Notes: generated by a model not told the origin, from the sequence alone. A stretch of 53,278 bases of DNA from an uncultured Alphaproteobacteria bacterium (GCA_903869725.1 CAIQAD010000046.1:1-53278); one strand, 5' to 3'. Counted from the first letter of the stretch, positions 20,145 to 33,592 are shown. Numbers and translations: made by a program.

Positions 20145-21643
20145 TTAGTTATTAAAGTTGATGGTATATTTTTAGCAAATCCTAAAATAGATTGATCAAC
20201 TGATGTTGATATAGTTGAAAGTATACTGTTTGGGTAAATCCCAACATATAAAATAAGCACCATTAAACTAAATAATATTAATGTTTCAGTTTTATCTAAA
20301 TCTAAAATTTTAACATTACTATCCTGTTTAATACTAAAATTTCCAAATATTACTCTTTTGCATAACCATAATGAATATGCTGCGGATAAAATGACTCCTG
20401 ATGTTGCAAACATCGTCACAATGTAATTTACTTTAAAACTTCCTATTAAAGTTAAGAACTCACCAATAAAACCACTTGTTCCGGGCAATCCAACGTTAGC
20501 AAGCGAAGAAAGCAAAAACACTAAGGAAAATTTTGGCATAAAATGAACAACGCCAGAATAATCATTAATCAGTCTTGAATGGATTCTGTCGTATAAAACT
20601 CCGACACATAAAAACAATGCTGAAGATACAAAGCCATGACTGATCATTTGAAACATAGCGCCATCAACACCCTGCTTAGTAAAAGAGAAAATTCCAATTG
20701 TTACGTACCCCATGTGAGCAACGGAAGAATAAGCGATTAATTTCTTCATATCTTTTTGCATAAGAGCAACAAGCGATGCATAAATAATTGCACAAACACT
20801 TAAAACAAAAACAAAATTTGCAAAATATTCTGATGCTATTGGAAAAAGACCCAATGAAAATCTTATAAATCCATAACCAGAAATCTTTAACAAAATTGCA
20901 GCAAGAATTACAGATCCTGTCGTTGGTGCTTCAACGTGCGCATCTGGAAGCCAAGTATGAAATGGAAACATAGGAAGTTTTACTGCAAGTGAAATAAAAA
21001 AACCAAACCACATATAATATTGCAGGTGCTCTGGAATTTTAGAACTTAATAAAGTTGGAATATCTAAAGTATTCATATTCCAATAAATCGAAATGATAGC
21101 AATCAACATAAAAATTGATCCTAAAAAAGTATACAAGAAAAATTTTAATGAAGCATAAACTCTTCGTTCGCCACCCCAAATACCAATAATTAAAAACATT
21201 GGAATTAACCCACCTTCAAAGAATAAAAAGAATAAAAAAAGGTTAAGCGCTAAAAAAACACCAATCATAAAAGTTTGCATAAATAAAATTGCAATCAAAT
21301 ATTCTTTGATTTTTTTATCGATAGTATTTATCGCTCCAAAAATGCAAATGGGTCCAATGAATGTTGTAAGCAGAACTAAAAAAAGAGATATTCCATCCAC
21401 TCCAACTTTATATGACACAAAATTTGTAATCCAATTTGCATTTTCAACAAACTGAAACCCTTTATTTAATGAGTCAAATTTAATCCAGACAATTAGAGAT
21501 AATATAAAATCAATTATTGAAATTAAAATCGCGACATTTTTACTAAATTTATTTTTTTGATCATCAGTTCCGCCTGCTAACAAAATTGCTATAACGCCAA
21601 CAATTGGAAGAAATGTAATAAGAGATAAAATTGGAAAATTCAT
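20141..21643 (-). CDS. nuoM: NADH-quinone oxidoreductase subunit M
   Basis: FEGGLIPMFLIIGIWGG; LPMFPFHTWLPDAHVEAPTTGSVILA. Confidence 0.97.
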   Translation of the reverse strand: MNFPILSLITFLPIVGVIAILLAGGTDDQKNKFSKNVAILISIIDFILSLIVWIKFDSLNKGFQFVENANWITNFVSYKVGVDGISLFLVLLTTFIGPICIFGAINTIDKKIKEYLIAILFMQTFMIGVFLALNLFLFFLFFEGGLIPMFLIIGIWGGERRVYASLKFFLYTFLGSIFMLIAIISIYWNMNTLDIPTLLSSKIPEHLQYYMWFGFFISLAVKLPMFPFHTWLPDAHVEAPTTGSVILAAILLKISGYGFIRFSLGLFPIASEYFANFVFVLSVCAIIYASLVALMQKDMKKLIAYSSVAHMGYVTIGIFSFTKQGVDGAMFQMISHGFVSSALFLCVGVLYDRIHSRLINDYSGVVHFMPKFSLVFLLSSLANVGLPGTSGFIGEFLTLIGSFKVNYIVTMFATSGVILSAAYSLWLCKRVIFGNFSIKQDSNVKILDLDKTETLILFSLMVLILYVGIYPNSILSTISTSVDQSILGFAKNIPSTLITK

Positions 21644-21644
21644 A

Positions 21645-23555
21645 TTATAAAATCATTAGAACAGTTACGATTAAAGCAACGCCAATTAAAATTACAAAAG
21701 CGTAATGATAGAGATATCCTGATTGAAATTTACTAGCTTGGCCTGCTATTTTTTTAACTGAATTTGATATGCCATCAGGTCCATAAGCGTCGATCGTTCC
21801 AACATCACCTTTTTGCCAGAAAAACACTCCAATTCGCTTGGCGTTATTGACGAATAGATATTCATATAGTTCATCAAAGTACCATTTCTTAACTAAAAAA
21901 TTATGAACTGGCTTATTCATATCAACGATAGTTTTAACAACGTTATTATTTCCTAAGAATAAATAATAAGAAATTGGAATTGATGAAATCACTAGCGTTG
22001 GAGTTAATATAGTTAACCACTCAGGTACTTCTTGTTCTTTCATTTTTTCTAAGAAAAATATTGATGTACCCCAGAATTTTGTACTCTCTTCACCTAAATA
22101 AATATTATGAAATAAATATCCAGAAAACACAGCTCCAAGCGAAAGTAATATTAATGGAATTAACATTACAAGACCTGATTCATGAACTTTAGAAATATCC
22201 ATATGTGTATTATTGTATTTACCGTGAAATGTTTTATAAATTAATCTCCAAGAATAAATTGCGGTAATAAAAGCAGTTAAAATACCAATTACAAAAGCAT
22301 AGCCAGAGAAAAATGATTTTGAAAAAAATGCAGATTCAATAATTGCATCTTTTGAATAAAAACCTGCAAACAATGGAAATCCAGTTAGCGCTAACGTACC
22401 AATAATCATTAATACATAAGTGAACGGTAATTTTTTCCAAACTCCGCCCATATGATTAATATCTTGTTCATCATGAAATCCGTGAATAACTGAGCCTGCG
22501 CCTAAAAATAATAACGCTTTAAAAAATGCGTGCGTGAATAAATGAAATATTGCAACATTATATGCACCCATGCCTGCTGCAAAAAACATATAACCTAACT
22601 GCGAACAAGTAGAGTAGGCAATAATTCTTTTAATATCCGTCTGAACAATTGCAATGGTTGCTGCAAATATTGCAGTTGTTGCTCCAACGAATGCAACAAC
22701 ATTTAAAGCATCTTTTGAATATTCAAATAATGGCGAACAACGTACTACTAAAAAAACTCCAGCAGTAACCATGGTTGCAGCATGAATTAAAGCTGAAACA
22801 GGCGTTGGTCCTTCCATTGCATCTGGTAGCCAAGTGTGTAGAATAATCTGGGCAGATTTTCCCATTGCTCCCATAAATAAAAATAAGCAAATAACGGTGA
22901 TTAGATTAAATTCTTCACCAAAAATATGAATTGTTTTTTTAGAAAATTCAGCTGCATGAATAAACACGTCATGAAAATTTAAAGTTCCAAAAGTGCTAAA
23001 GATTAAAAACATTGCAATTAGTAAGCCAAAATCACCTACTCTATTAACAATAAAAGCCTTGATCGAGGCATTATTTGCGCTCTCTTTATGAAACCAAAAA
23101 CCAATTAATAAGTACGATGCAACACCAACACCTTCCCATCCGAAGAACATCTGCAAAAAATTATCAGCTGTAATAAGCGACAACATCGCAAACGTAAACA
23201 AAGAAAGATAAGCAAAAAATCTTGGTTTATGAGGATCATGACTCATGTAACCGATTGAATAAATATGAACTAATGCTGAAACTGAATTAACAACTACCAA
23301 CATAACAGCAGTTAAAGAATCTACATAAATAGACCAATGTAGTTTTAAACTACCAGAATTAACAAAATCAAAAATGGGATATTGAAGAACTTCGGCATGT
23401 TCAATTGTTCTCAGTAAAATTAAAATAGATAAACATGCGCCTATAACAATAAATGTTGAGGTTAAAATTTGAGAAGTTTTGTCTCCTATCTGCTTATTAA
23501 ACAAGCCAGCAAGAATTGATCCAAGCAAAGGTAGAAAAAGAATTGCGTAAACCAT
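21645..23555 (-). CDS. nuoL: NADH-quinone oxidoreductase subunit L
   Basis: GWEGVGVASYLLIGFW; HTWLPDAMEGPTPVSALIHAATMVTAG. Confidence 0.97.
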   Translation of the reverse strand: MVYAILFLPLLGSILAGLFNKQIGDKTSQILTSTFIVIGACLSILILLRTIEHAEVLQYPIFDFVNSGSLKLHWSIYVDSLTAVMLVVVNSVSALVHIYSIGYMSHDPHKPRFFAYLSLFTFAMLSLITADNFLQMFFGWEGVGVASYLLIGFWFHKESANNASIKAFIVNRVGDFGLLIAMFLIFSTFGTLNFHDVFIHAAEFSKKTIHIFGEEFNLITVICLFLFMGAMGKSAQIILHTWLPDAMEGPTPVSALIHAATMVTAGVFLVVRCSPLFEYSKDALNVVAFVGATTAIFAATIAIVQTDIKRIIAYSTCSQLGYMFFAAGMGAYNVAIFHLFTHAFFKALLFLGAGSVIHGFHDEQDINHMGGVWKKLPFTYVLMIIGTLALTGFPLFAGFYSKDAIIESAFFSKSFFSGYAFVIGILTAFITAIYSWRLIYKTFHGKYNNTHMDISKVHESGLVMLIPLILLSLGAVFSGYLFHNIYLGEESTKFWGTSIFFLEKMKEQEVPEWLTILTPTLVISSIPISYYLFLGNNNVVKTIVDMNKPVHNFLVKKWYFDELYEYLFVNNAKRIGVFFWQKGDVGTIDAYGPDGISNSVKKIAGQASKFQSGYLYHYAFVILIGVALIVTVLMIL

Positions 23556-23867
23556 TTAGCCTTTCATCGAATTAATATCTTGAACTTCAATTGATCCCTT
23601 GTTTCTAAAAAAGACCACAAGAATAGCAAGTCCAATTGCAGCCTCACCTGCTGCAACAGTTAAAATAAATAAAGTAAAAATTTGTCCTGTAAAATTTTGT
23701 AAATAAACAGAAAAAGCAACAAAGTTAATATTGACTGATAGAAGAATTAATTCAATGCACATTAAAATAGTAATAACATTTTTTCTATTCACAAATATTC
23801 CAAATACTCCAAGAGTAAAAATAATTGCAGATAAAAATAAATAATGAGTAAAAGTAATACTAATCAT
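23556..23867 (-). CDS. nuoK: NADH-quinone oxidoreductase subunit K
   Basis: 103 aa, three [36 protein letters not shown]. Confidence 0.96.
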   Translation of the reverse strand: MISITFTHYLFLSAIIFTLGVFGIFVNRKNVITILMCIELILLSVNINFVAFSVYLQNFTGQIFTLFILTVAAGEAAIGLAILVVFFRNKGSIEVQDINSMKG

Positions 23868-24477
23868 TTACCTTCACTCCTTTTCCGCTTTCTGGATCAG
23901 TTAAATAAATTGAATCATTACGTTCTCTGCTGGATTGAGTTGCGATATCTTGCCTTTTAAGATCAGAACGTTTGTTAAACGTTAATAAAATTGCTCCAAT
24001 CATAGCAACTAATAAAATTAATCCTGACAACTGAAACGCTAAAATATAGTCAGTGTAAATTAACTTTCCCAATGACTGAGTATTAGTAGTACTTACATTA
24101 TATGGAATGCTAGAAACTCTAATCAAATTAGGTTTGTATTTCCAAGCTCCAATAATAATAACGATTTCAAATAACACTACAGCTCCAATAAAGGCTCCAA
24201 ATGGAAGATATTGTAAAAAGCCATGTTTTACGTTTTTAAAATTACCTTCAAGCATCATCACAACGAATAAAAATAAAACTGCGACAGCTCCAACGTAAAC
24301 AATAAGTAAAATCATTCCGATAAATTCAGCGCCGATCATAATGAATAAGCTTGCAACGCTAATAAACGCTAAAATTAAAAAGAAAACTGAATGTACAGTA
24401 TTCTTGGAAGAAATAACCATGATTGCTGATAAAATTGCAATTGCAGAAAAAACATAAAATATAAGAGCGTGAACCAT
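23860..24477 (-). CDS. nuoJ: NADH-quinone oxidoreductase subunit J
   Basis: [25 protein letters not shown]. Confidence 0.95.
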   Translation of the reverse strand: MVHALIFYVFSAIAILSAIMVISSKNTVHSVFFLILAFISVASLFIMIGAEFIGMILLIVYVGAVAVLFLFVVMMLEGNFKNVKHGFLQYLPFGAFIGAVVLFEIVIIIGAWKYKPNLIRVSSIPYNVSTTNTQSLGKLIYTDYILAFQLSGLILLVAMIGAILLTFNKRSDLKRQDIATQSSRERNDSIYLTDPESGKGVKVND

Positions 24478-24478
24478 A

Positions 24479-24964
24479 TTATCTAAATGATTTATCTACT
24501 TTAATATTGTGAGCTATTTCTTTTTCCCAACGATCACCATTTTCAAGAAGTTTTTCTTTATTGTAATACAGCTCTTCTCTTGTTTCTGTTGCAAATTCAA
24601 AATTTGGTCCTTGAACAATTGCATCGACTGGACAAGACTCTTGGCAAAGACCACAATAGATACATTTTAACATATCAATATCGTATCGGGTTGTTCTTCT
24701 AGAACCATCTTGTCTTGGTTCAGATTCAATTGTTATTGCTTGAGCTGGACAAACTGCTTCACACAATTTGCAAGCAATACATCTTTCTTCACCGTCAGGA
24801 TAACGACGCAATGCATGCTCTCCTCTAAATCTTGGACTAATAGTACCTTTCTCAAATGGATAATTTACAGTTGCTCTTTTTTTGAACATGTAAAAAAACG
24901 CAAGGTAAAGTCCCTTAACGAATTCTGATAAAAATATAATATTTAATAATCTTCTAATTTTCAT
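24479..24964 (-). CDS. nuoI: NADH-quinone oxidoreductase subunit I
   Basis: Two 4Fe-4S motifs: [16 protein letters not shown] and [16 protein letters not shown]. Confidence 0.97.
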   Translation of the reverse strand: MKIRRLLNIIFLSEFVKGLYLAFFYMFKKRATVNYPFEKGTISPRFRGEHALRRYPDGEERCIACKLCEAVCPAQAITIESEPRQDGSRRTTRYDIDMLKCIYCGLCQESCPVDAIVQGPNFEFATETREELYYNKEKLLENGDRWEKEIAHNIKVDKSFR

Positions 24965-25965
24965 AATGTATTCGGTAATAAGTTAAAAAAATATAAAAAC
25001 GCTGAAGTTAAAATCACCCAAAATAAGGAGAATGGTAAAAATACTTTCCAACCCAAACGCATCAATTGATCATATCGGTAACGTGGTACAATTGCTTTAA
25101 CCATCGCAAATAAAAAGAATAAGAATAATATTTTTAAAATTAACCAGATTGGTGCTGGTACTGCATTTAAAGGATAAACATCAAATGGTGGCAGCCAGCC
25201 GCCTAAAAATAAAACCGATCCTAACCCACATAAAAGAAGGATATTTGCATACTCTCCAAGCCAGAATAATGCGTACATCATGCCTGAGTATTCTGTTTGA
25301 TAACCGGCAACTAATTCAGCTTCAGCTTCTGGTAAATCAAATGGTGGTCTGTTTGTTTCTGCTAAGGCAGAAATAAAATATACAACAAACATTGGTAATA
25401 ATGGTATTGCATACCAAACATGTTTTTGAGCGTTTACAATTGTAACTAAGTTTAAAGAACCAGCACACAGTAATACGTTAATAATTACAAACCCAATTGA
25501 AACTTCATAGGATACCATTTGAGCTGCTGAACGAAGAGCTCCTAAAAATGGATATTTAGAATTAGATGACCAACCAGCCATTATAATTCCATAAACACCA
25601 AGGGATGAAACTGCAAAAATATAAAGAACTCCAACATTAATATCAGCAAGCACTAACTTTTCACTAAATGGAATTACTGCCCAAGCAACTAATGCTAAAG
25701 ACATGGTAACTACAGGTGCTAAAATAAAAATTACTTTATTAGCACGAACTGGAATAATAATTTCCTTAAAAATATATTTTAAAGCATCAGCAATCGTTTG
25801 TAATAATCCAAACGGTCCAACAACGTTAGGACCTTTTCTAAGTTGAACAGCTCCCCATACCCGACGATCTACCCAAACAATCATTGAAACTGCAATTAGC
25901 ACCGGAACCAGGATTGCAAGTATTTTTAGTAAATCATAAATTAAAAAACTTATATAATCCTTCAT
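24961..25965 (-). CDS. nuoH: NADH-quinone oxidoreductase subunit H
   Basis: [60 protein letters not shown]. Confidence 0.97.
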   Translation of the reverse strand: MKDYISFLIYDLLKILAILVPVLIAVSMIVWVDRRVWGAVQLRKGPNVVGPFGLLQTIADALKYIFKEIIIPVRANKVIFILAPVVTMSLALVAWAVIPFSEKLVLADINVGVLYIFAVSSLGVYGIIMAGWSSNSKYPFLGALRSAAQMVSYEVSIGFVIINVLLCAGSLNLVTIVNAQKHVWYAIPLLPMFVVYFISALAETNRPPFDLPEAEAELVAGYQTEYSGMMYALFWLGEYANILLLCGLGSVLFLGGWLPPFDVYPLNAVPAPIWLILKILFLFFLFAMVKAIVPRYRYDQLMRLGWKVFLPFSLFWVILTSAFLYFFNLLPNTL

Positions 25966-25966
25966 A

Positions 25967-28012
25967 CTAATTTTCTGTTGCTGTTTTTTTTAAAATCAGT
26001 TTAGCTTTTCTACATTCATCCATAGTCTTAGAATTTGCTGCGATAATATTGGTCGCGTAATAATCAAAACTATTTAATTTAATATCTCCATTAACATCGC
26101 TTACATTTTTAAATGTTAATTGTTCTGCAGAACTATTTGGTAAAACATCGAAATGTTTGAAAATTGGAAAATCTTTAAATAAATGCTCTCTTAAAATTGA
26201 ATGAGTATTAAAATCAATTGGATTTCCTAAAGCATCGGATAATGCTTTGATAATTTTCCAATCATCTTTAGCATTTCCTACAGTAAAGGTTGCTTTTTTA
26301 GCTTCCTGAACTCTACCTTCTAAGTTTACAAATAAGCCATCTTTTTCAGTATATGCAGCGCCTGGTAAAACAACATCTGCTATCTTACTGTTAGATCCGC
26401 CGTGTGTACCTTGGTAAATAATAAAATTATTTTTTGAATTGATTTTAACTTTATCAGCTCCAAGTAAATAAATAAGTTTTGGATTACTATCATTTATTTT
26501 ATCAAGCACATTAGTGTTATTGGATAATAAATTTAAATACAGCGCTCCAACAGAAGATGCATTTTGGTGAAGAATGTTTAGTGCATTCCAATTTTTACCT
26601 AAAAGATTATTTTGTTTTAATATTTTTTTAACAGTTTCTAAAACGTATTCTCCAATTTCAATTTGAAGCGCAGATTCACCAATAATAAACATTGGCTTTT
26701 TAGCTGATTTAATAAGTGCGCTTAATTTATGAGAATTATTTGCAATATCTTTTAAGATACTTAATTTAGATCCAAGATTTTCATAATTGTAAGTAAGATC
26801 ACCAACATCGCCTAGTGAAAATACTTTTGCTTTATTATTTATTTGAGCTTTTCTAATTCTAGCGTTAACAATTGTAGCTTCTAATCTTGGATTAGCGCCA
26901 ACTAAAATAATTAAATCGCTTTCATCAATTTTTGCAATTGGTACATTAAATAAATAATTCGTTTTATTAGATGCATCTAAGTAATATTTTGATTGTCTGA
27001 ATTCGATATTATTAGAAGACAAAATATCATTAAAAAACTTCTTAAAAATATACATAGTCTCCACATCAACCAAATCTCCAACTATTCCAAACGCGTTATC
27101 TCCACTAAATTTTTTTATATTTTTAGATATAAAATTAAATGCTTCAATCCAATCACATGATTGAAGTCGTCCATTCACTCTAATATAAGGAGCATCAATT
27201 CTATTTACTGACAAACCATCGCAAGCATAACGTGACTTATCGCTAATCCACTCTTCATTAATGTCGATATTAATTCTTGGTAAAATTCTTTTTACTTCCC
27301 AACCCTTGGTATCAACCCGAATATTTGAACCAACTGCATCCATAACGTCGATGCTTTCTGTTTTTGTCAACTCCCAAGGTCTAGCTTCAAACGCATAAGG
27401 CTTAGAAGTTAATGCGCCAACTGGACATAAATCGATAACGTTAGCTGACAATTCAGAGTCTAGTGTCTTTTCTAAATAGGTAGTAATTTCCATATTTTCA
27501 CCCCTATTTATCGCTCCAATCTCTGGTACGCCTGCAATCTCTTCTGCAAATCGAATGCAACGAGTGCAATGAATACAACGTGTCATAACCGTTTTAATTA
27601 ACGGTCCCATATATTTTTCTTTTACTGATCTTTTGTTAAGTACATAACGCGATTTATCAACTCCATATTTCATTGATTGATCTTGAAGATCACACTCTCC
27701 CCCTTGATCACAAATTGGACAATCTAGTGGATGATTAATAAGTAAAAATTCCATCACACCTTGGCGAGCTTTTTTAACCATCTCAGTGTTTGTATAAATA
27801 ACTTGTCCATCCATTACAGGCATTGCACATGACGCAACTGGTTTTGGAGATTTTTCCATTTCAACTAAACACATTCGACAATTACCAGCGATCGATAATC
27901 TTTCATGATAACAAAATCTTGGAATCTCTTTACCAGCAGCTTCACACGCTTGTAGGACAGTTGAGCCTTGTGGTACTTCAATATCTATTCCATCAACTTT
28001 AACTTTTGGCAT
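25967..28012 (-). CDS. nuoG: NADH-quinone oxidoreductase subunit G
   Basis: N-terminal 2Fe-2S/4Fe-4S motifs ([35 protein letters not shown]) and molybdopterin-fold domain. Confidence 0.97.
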   Translation of the reverse strand: MPKVKVDGIDIEVPQGSTVLQACEAAGKEIPRFCYHERLSIAGNCRMCLVEMEKSPKPVASCAMPVMDGQVIYTNTEMVKKARQGVMEFLLINHPLDCPICDQGGECDLQDQSMKYGVDKSRYVLNKRSVKEKYMGPLIKTVMTRCIHCTRCIRFAEEIAGVPEIGAINRGENMEITTYLEKTLDSELSANVIDLCPVGALTSKPYAFEARPWELTKTESIDVMDAVGSNIRVDTKGWEVKRILPRINIDINEEWISDKSRYACDGLSVNRIDAPYIRVNGRLQSCDWIEAFNFISKNIKKFSGDNAFGIVGDLVDVETMYIFKKFFNDILSSNNIEFRQSKYYLDASNKTNYLFNVPIAKIDESDLIILVGANPRLEATIVNARIRKAQINNKAKVFSLGDVGDLTYNYENLGSKLSILKDIANNSHKLSALIKSAKKPMFIIGESALQIEIGEYVLETVKKILKQNNLLGKNWNALNILHQNASSVGALYLNLLSNNTNVLDKINDSNPKLIYLLGADKVKINSKNNFIIYQGTHGGSNSKIADVVLPGAAYTEKDGLFVNLEGRVQEAKKATFTVGNAKDDWKIIKALSDALGNPIDFNTHSILREHLFKDFPIFKHFDVLPNSSAEQLTFKNVSDVNGDIKLNSFDYYATNIIAANSKTMDECRKAKLILKKTATEN

Positions 28013-29295
28013 TATGCTATTTTTTTATTTTTAAAATTTAATCTCTCTTCAATTTCTGTTCTAAAATGACGTAATAATCCTTGTACCGGCCAAGATGATC
28101 CTTCGCCAAATGCACAAATAGTGTGACCCTCAATTTGTTTTGTAACATCCATTAACATATCAAGTTCAGCAATTTCAGCTTCACCTTTTTGAATTCTCAC
28201 TAACATTCTCCACATCCACCCTGAACCTTCTCTGCATGGAGTACATTGACCACAGCTTTCATGTTTATAAAATCGTGCGATACGCGCAATAACTTTTACA
28301 ATATCTTGTGATTTATCAATCACAACAATTCCTGCAGTTCCAAGTCCACTCTTTGCCTCAACTAGCGCATCAAAATCCATCTTGATAGTGTCGCAGATTG
28401 CTTTACTTAGAATTGGCATCGATGAACCTCCAGGAATAACTGCTTGTAAATTATCCCAGCCACCAATTACTCCACCTGCATGTTTTTCAATTAAATCTTT
28501 TAAAGGCACTCCCATTTCTTCTTCCACATTACATGGGTTGTTAACGTTACCTGAAATACAGAAAATTTTTGTACCAGTGTTTCGTGGTCTACCAAATCCT
28601 GCAAACCATTTACCACTTCTTCTTAAAATTGTTGGCACCACAGCAATCGTCTCAACGTTGTTAACAATTGTTGGACATCCATAAAGACCTACCAAGGCTG
28701 GAAATGGTGGTTTTAATCTTGGTTGTCCTTTATTGCCCTCAATACTTTCTAAAAGCGCTGTCTCTTCACCACAAATGTAAGCACCTGCTCCCATATGAAT
28801 AAACATATCGAAATCAAAGCCTGTTCCAGATGCATTTTTACCTATAAGGCTATTTGCATAAGCTTCATCAATTGCTTTTTGTAAAATCTTACTCTCAGCA
28901 ATATATTCGCCTCGTATATAAACGTAACAAACGTTTGCACTCACAGCAAAAGCTGCAATCAAACATCCTTCTATTAACTTTTGAGGTTCAAATCTTAAAA
29001 TATCTCTATCTTTACAAGTGCCTGGTTCAGACTCGTCAGCGTTAATAACTAAATAATGAGGTCTTGATGAGTTAGCATCTTTTTTTGGAGCAAAAGACCA
29101 TTTCATACCAGTTGGAAAACCAGCCCCCCCTCGTCCTCTAAGTTCTGAAACTTTAACTTCGTTAATGATCCAATCTTTACCTTTTTCAATTAAACTTTTT
29201 GTATCTTTCCAATCGCCTCTTTGTTTTGCAGAGGATAAATCAAAACCGTAGTCTCCATATAAATTTGTAAAAATTCTATCTTTATCCTGCAGCAT
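28012..29295 (-). CDS. nuoF: NADH-quinone oxidoreductase subunit F
   Basis: [32 protein letters not shown]. Confidence 0.97.
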   Translation of the reverse strand: MLQDKDRIFTNLYGDYGFDLSSAKQRGDWKDTKSLIEKGKDWIINEVKVSELRGRGGAGFPTGMKWSFAPKKDANSSRPHYLVINADESEPGTCKDRDILRFEPQKLIEGCLIAAFAVSANVCYVYIRGEYIAESKILQKAIDEAYANSLIGKNASGTGFDFDMFIHMGAGAYICGEETALLESIEGNKGQPRLKPPFPALVGLYGCPTIVNNVETIAVVPTILRRSGKWFAGFGRPRNTGTKIFCISGNVNNPCNVEEEMGVPLKDLIEKHAGGVIGGWDNLQAVIPGGSSMPILSKAICDTIKMDFDALVEAKSGLGTAGIVVIDKSQDIVKVIARIARFYKHESCGQCTPCREGSGWMWRMLVRIQKGEAEIAELDMLMDVTKQIEGHTICAFGEGSSWPVQGLLRHFRTEIEERLNFKNKKIA

Positions 29296-29296
29296 A

Positions 29297-29893
29297 TTAA
29301 TTTTTAACTAAAGTTAATCGTTTGTTTGGCTCAAACCCTTTTCTACCTTTTTGAGAACCTGGTTTTGGAAGTGTATCATTTTTAATACCTTCAAATATTT
29401 TAACTGCGCTTTGCTCATCCAAATCTTCATAAAAATCATCATTGATCTGCATCATTGGTGCACTAACACAAGCACCTAAACATTCAACTTCAAGCCATGA
29501 ACTTTTTCCATCTTTGCTAAGATGACTTTCTTTTTCAGAAATATATTTTTTACAAAGGTTTACAATTTTATCAGAACCACGAATAGCGCATGGTGATGTC
29601 GTGCAGACTTGTACAAAATATTTTCCGGTTGGCGCTAAATTGTACATTGTGTAAAATGTCGCAACTTCGTAAACTTTAATGTAAGGAACTTCTAAAATTT
29701 CTCCAATTTTTTTTATCGCAGCTAATGGTATCCAATTATCGTGTTGACGCTGCGCAAGATCAAGTAATGGCATTACTGCACTTTTTTTTCTCTCGGTTGG
29801 ATATTTTTTTAAAATTGTTTCAATCTTTTTTAAACTCTCATTATTAAATTCAAATTTATCTGGTTGATTGGCTTCAACGTGTTTACCGCTCAT
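29297..29893 (-). CDS. nuoE: NADH-quinone oxidoreductase subunit E
   Basis: Thioredoxin-like 2Fe-2[14 protein letters not shown] ... [13 protein letters not shown]. Confidence 0.96.
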   Translation of the reverse strand: MSGKHVEANQPDKFEFNNESLKKIETILKKYPTERKKSAVMPLLDLAQRQHDNWIPLAAIKKIGEILEVPYIKVYEVATFYTMYNLAPTGKYFVQVCTTSPCAIRGSDKIVNLCKKYISEKESHLSKDGKSSWLEVECLGACVSAPMMQINDDFYEDLDEQSAVKIFEGIKNDTLPKPGSQKGRKGFEPNKRLTLVKN

Positions 29894-31065
29894 CGATCGA
29901 TCTCCCCAAACACAATGTCCATAGAGCCTAACACTGCGGGAACGTCTGCTAACATGTGACCTTTTACGACATAATCCATAGCTTGTAGGTGAGCAAAACC
30001 AGGAGCTTTAATCTTACATCTATAAGGCTTATTTGATCCATCGGCGATTAAATAAACGCCAAACTCTCCTTTTGGAGCTTCAACTGCTCTATAAACTTCA
30101 CCTTTAGGAACGTGATAACCTTCGGTAAATAATTTAAAATGATGAATTAAAGCTTCCATAGATTTTTTCATCATAGCGCGAGAGGGAGGCGTTACCTTTC
30201 CATCTTGGGCCATCACTGGTCCTTCAGGCATTGTCTGTAATGCATCAATAATTATTTTTGTACTTTCGCGCATTTCTTCAATTCTGCATAAGTATCTATC
30301 GTAACAATCTCCATTTTTTCCAACTGGAACTTTAAATTTAAATCGATCATACACTTCATAAGGTTGGGCTCTTCTTAAATCCCAAGGAATATTAGATCCT
30401 CTTAACATCACACCAGAAAATCCATGTGCCACTGCATCTTGTGGAGTTACAACTCCAATATCAACATTACGTTGTTTAAAAATTCTATTATCAGTTAATA
30501 AGTTTTCTAAATCATCAATTACTTTTGGAAAATGTTTACAAAAATCTAAAATATCTTCTTTAAGTCCGACAGGGAAATCTTGATGTACACCCCCTGGTCT
30601 AAAGTAATTGGCATGTAGTCTTGAGCCAGAAACTCTTTCATAAAAACACATTAACTTTTCTCTCTCTTCAAATCCCCAAAGAGATGGGGTTAATGCACCA
30701 ACATCTAACGCTTGTGTGGTAATATTTAAAATATGACTTAATATTCTTCCAATCTCACAAAACACAACTCGTATATAACTTGCTCTTTCAGGAACTTTTA
30801 TTTTAAGTAACGTCTCGACAGCAAGCGCAAAGGCATGCTCTTGATTCATTGGCGCTACATAATCTAATCGATCAAAGTAAGGAACTGACTGAGTATAAGT
30901 TTTATTCTCAATTAATTTTTCAGTTCCTCTATGTAATAATCCTATATGTGGATCTGCTCTTTCAATAACTTCTCCATCAAGTTCTAATATCAAACGTAAC
31001 ACTCCGTGAGCCGCTGGATGTTGTGGGCCAAAATTTAAATTCATCGTTTTTGTCGTCTTTGCCAT
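29890..31065 (-). CDS. nuoD: NADH-quinone oxidoreductase subunit D
   Basis: [37 protein letters not shown]. Confidence 0.97.
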   Translation of the reverse strand: MAKTTKTMNLNFGPQHPAAHGVLRLILELDGEVIERADPHIGLLHRGTEKLIENKTYTQSVPYFDRLDYVAPMNQEHAFALAVETLLKIKVPERASYIRVVFCEIGRILSHILNITTQALDVGALTPSLWGFEEREKLMCFYERVSGSRLHANYFRPGGVHQDFPVGLKEDILDFCKHFPKVIDDLENLLTDNRIFKQRNVDIGVVTPQDAVAHGFSGVMLRGSNIPWDLRRAQPYEVYDRFKFKVPVGKNGDCYDRYLCRIEEMRESTKIIIDALQTMPEGPVMAQDGKVTPPSRAMMKKSMEALIHHFKLFTEGYHVPKGEVYRAVEAPKGEFGVYLIADGSNKPYRCKIKAPGFAHLQAMDYVVKGHMLADVPAVLGSMDIVFGEIDR

Positions 31066-31655
31066 TATGCTTTTTTATCCTGTTCGCGTTTAATATACTC
31101 AGTTCCCTCCCAAGGACTCTCAAAATCAAAATCTCTATAAGCTTGAGATAATTTAACTGGGTCATAAACAACTTTTTTTAACTCATCGTCATATCTAACT
31201 TCTGTATGCCCTGACAAAGGAAAATCTTTTCTCAATGGATAACCTTCAAATTCGTAATCAGTTAAAATTCTTCTAAGATCTGGATGATCAGTGAATTTAA
31301 TTCCGTACATATCAAACGCTTCTCTCTCAAACCAATTAGCAACTGGAAATATATCTATAACGCTTGGTAGTGGCTCGTTATCTTGGATTGCAACTTTAAC
31401 ACCAATTCTAATGTTAAATTCATGACTTAATAATAAGTAGATAACTTCAAAACGATTTTCTTTGCTCGGGTAATCAACGCCTAAGATATCGATCAATTGT
31501 CTAAAACGTAACGCACGACTATCTCTTAAAAATACTAAAAATTCATACAATTCACTTTTAGAAACTGTAACTAAAAGTTCACCAAAATTTTCTTTAAATT
31601 CAATTGATCTAAACTCCGAATTTTTTAGCGCTTCTTTTATTGAGCTAATATTCAT
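31065..31655 (-). CDS. nuoC: NADH-quinone oxidoreductase subunit C
   Basis: [42 protein letters not shown]. Confidence 0.97.
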   Translation of the reverse strand: MNISSIKEALKNSEFRSIEFKENFGELLVTVSKSELYEFLVFLRDSRALRFRQLIDILGVDYPSKENRFEVIYLLLSHEFNIRIGVKVAIQDNEPLPSVIDIFPVANWFEREAFDMYGIKFTDHPDLRRILTDYEFEGYPLRKDFPLSGHTEVRYDDELKKVVYDPVKLSQAYRDFDFESPWEGTEYIKREQDKKA

Positions 31656-31658
31656 AAA

Positions 31659-32177
31659 TTATCTTTCGATCGTCCCTTCACGTCTTATTTTTTTTTGTAA
31701 TTGTAGAATTCCATACAACAATGCTTCAGCTGAAGGCGGACAACCTGGAACATAAATATCAACTGGAACTATTCTATCGCAACCTCTGACAACTGCGTAA
31801 GAGTAATGATAATACCCTCCGCCATTTGCACAGCTTCCCATAGATATTACATAACGAGGTTCTGGCATTTGATCGTAAACTTTTCTTAAAGCTGGTGCCA
31901 TTTTGTTTGTAAGTGTTCCAGCTACAATCATAACATCGGATTGTCTTGGGGATGCTCTTGGGGCTGCTCCAAATCTTTCAAGGTCATATCGCGGCATAGA
32001 TGTTTGCATCATTTCAACAGCACAACATGCAAGCCCAAATGTCATCCAATGCAAAGATCCGGTTCTTGCCCAGTTAATTAAATTGTCAGTTGATGTTGTA
32101 ATAAAACCTTTTTCAGCAAAATCTTTTGCAAGTTCCTTAAACTCATCTGGAATTTTTGATAATTTATCTTCAATCAT
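31659..32177 (-). CDS. nuoB: NADH-quinone oxidoreductase subunit B
   Basis: [46 protein letters not shown]. Confidence 0.97.
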   Translation of the reverse strand: MIEDKLSKIPDEFKELAKDFAEKGFITTSTDNLINWARTGSLHWMTFGLACCAVEMMQTSMPRYDLERFGAAPRASPRQSDVMIVAGTLTNKMAPALRKVYDQMPEPRYVISMGSCANGGGYYHYSYAVVRGCDRIVPVDIYVPGCPPSAEALLYGILQLQKKIRREGTIER

Positions 32178-32542
32178 TCCCAGTCAAGTGCTCCACTTTT
32201 CCATTCATAAATAAATCCAACTGTTAGTACGCTTAAAAAAATCATCATTGACCAAAACCCTAAAGCCCCAATTTTAGAAAGAGTTACCGCCCAAGGAAAA
32301 AGAAAAGCAACTTCAAGATCAAAAATAATAAACAGAATTGCAACTAGATAAAATCTTACATCAAACTTCATTCTAGAATCTGAGAAAGGTTCAAATCCAC
32401 ACTCATAGGGTGATAATTTTTCAGAGTCCGGATGACTTGGGGCGCAAATAAAATTTACAATAATGAAAGCAAAACCAAGGCCAATTGCGATTACTAAAAA
32501 GATCAGAATAGATAGGTAGTTTTGCAAATATTCTAATAACAT
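32174..32542 (-). CDS. nuoA: NADH-quinone oxidoreductase subunit A
   Basis: [44 protein letters not shown]. Confidence 0.97.
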   Translation of the reverse strand: MLLEYLQNYLSILIFLVIAIGLGFAFIIVNFICAPSHPDSEKLSPYECGFEPFSDSRMKFDVRFYLVAILFIIFDLEVAFLFPWAVTLSKIGALGFWSMMIFLSVLTVGFIYEWKSGALDWE

Positions 32543-32659
32543 TGCATAGTCTTATATTATAACGCTCAAAACTCTCAAACAGACTATTTTGCACAACTGT
32601 TAATAGATTTTTTTAAAAACTGCGCGATAATTAAAGGAAAATAGATCTTAAAATTTAAA

Positions 32660-33154
32660 TTACCAACTACTTGTTGGCACAAACGGAACGCTTGGATTAT
32701 ATTTATCAATATTAGCTTTTAACAATTTAAATTCATTGCAGTTACATGATTTTAGAACTTCTAAACGTTCTTTAGCCTTCTCAGGTCTTTTCGTCTCTAA
32801 ATACAATTCTCCAAGATATTCATTAGCTCCTGGATGATTTGGTTTAATTGTTAATGCCTTTAAGTAATAAGTTTCAGCAACATCAAAGTGTTTTAATTTT
32901 CTTTGAGAAAAAGCGTAATAATTTAAAATATCTGCATCTTTGGCATTGTCAGAATCTTTTAATAGTTCTTGTAAAATAACTGTCGCTTGTTGATAATTTT
33001 TTTTATCTATTAAATCTTTTGCCTGACTAAACTGCGCTTTATTTCTTTCGGCTATAGGATTAACCATGGTATCAGCAGCAAAACCATTAATAGATACAAA
33101 CAAAGTTAAATTAAGAAAACTTAATAGAATAAAAAATTTTTTAAGTAATTTCAT
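32660..33154 (-). CDS. secreted/periplasmic TPR-repeat protein
   Basis: Signal peptide and TPR repeats (AETYYLKALTIKPNHPGANEYLGELYLE). Confidence 0.8.
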   Translation of the reverse strand: MKLLKKFFILLSFLNLTLFVSINGFAADTMVNPIAERNKAQFSQAKDLIDKKNYQQATVILQELLKDSDNAKDADILNYYAFSQRKLKHFDVAETYYLKALTIKPNHPGANEYLGELYLETKRPEKAKERLEVLKSCNCNEFKLLKANIDKYNPSVPFVPTSSW

Positions 33155-33156
33155 TT

Positions 33157-33492
33157 TTAGTAAGCAAATCTAGTTCGAAGATAATAAAATGGAACTTTTT
33201 TACCAGATAGTTTTTCGATCACATAATCTCTATATGAAGTTATTTCCATTGCTAGACTTGTAGGAACATCTTTATCTACAACTAAAGCATCTAAAATTTT
33301 TTTTGCTTCACCATAATTTTCATGAGCTCTGAAATCTTGAGCTTTAAGATATTTTTCATTAGCTCTAATATAATATGCATTTGTCATATTAAGAGTTCTT
33401 GGAGGCCCCCAAGAATAAGCGGTTGAACTATTACATGATATTGAAATCAAGGTGCTAAAAACAACAAATAAAGTTAATACAATTTTTTTCAT
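33157..33492 (-). CDS. small exported hypothetical protein
   Basis: Signal-like MKKIVLTLFVVFSTLISISC; ORF track starts at 33513 but the MKKIV start at 33492 fits a signal peptide; co-oriented with the TPR gene. Confidence 0.65.
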   Translation of the reverse strand: MKKIVLTLFVVFSTLISISCNSSTAYSWGPPRTLNMTNAYYIRANEKYLKAQDFRAHENYGEAKKILDALVVDKDVPTSLAMEITSYRDYVIEKLSGKKVPFYYLRTRFAY

Positions 33493-33592
33493 ACTTACAA
33501 TACTATACAACATTTAGACTTAAATATGACCTATATATAATTTAAAATGAATGTTAATATTATAAATCAACTTATTAAAAAGAACTAAATAT

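Noticed and set aside
28382-28684. Plus-strand ORF 100 aa inside nuoF
   Set aside because: Antisense to nuoF, which is clearly intact.
30977-31171. Minus-strand ORF 64 aa spanning nuoC/nuoD junction
   Set aside because: Out of frame with both well supported nuo genes.
31903-32214. Plus-strand ORF 103 aa inside nuoB
   Set aside because: Antisense shadow ORF of nuoB.
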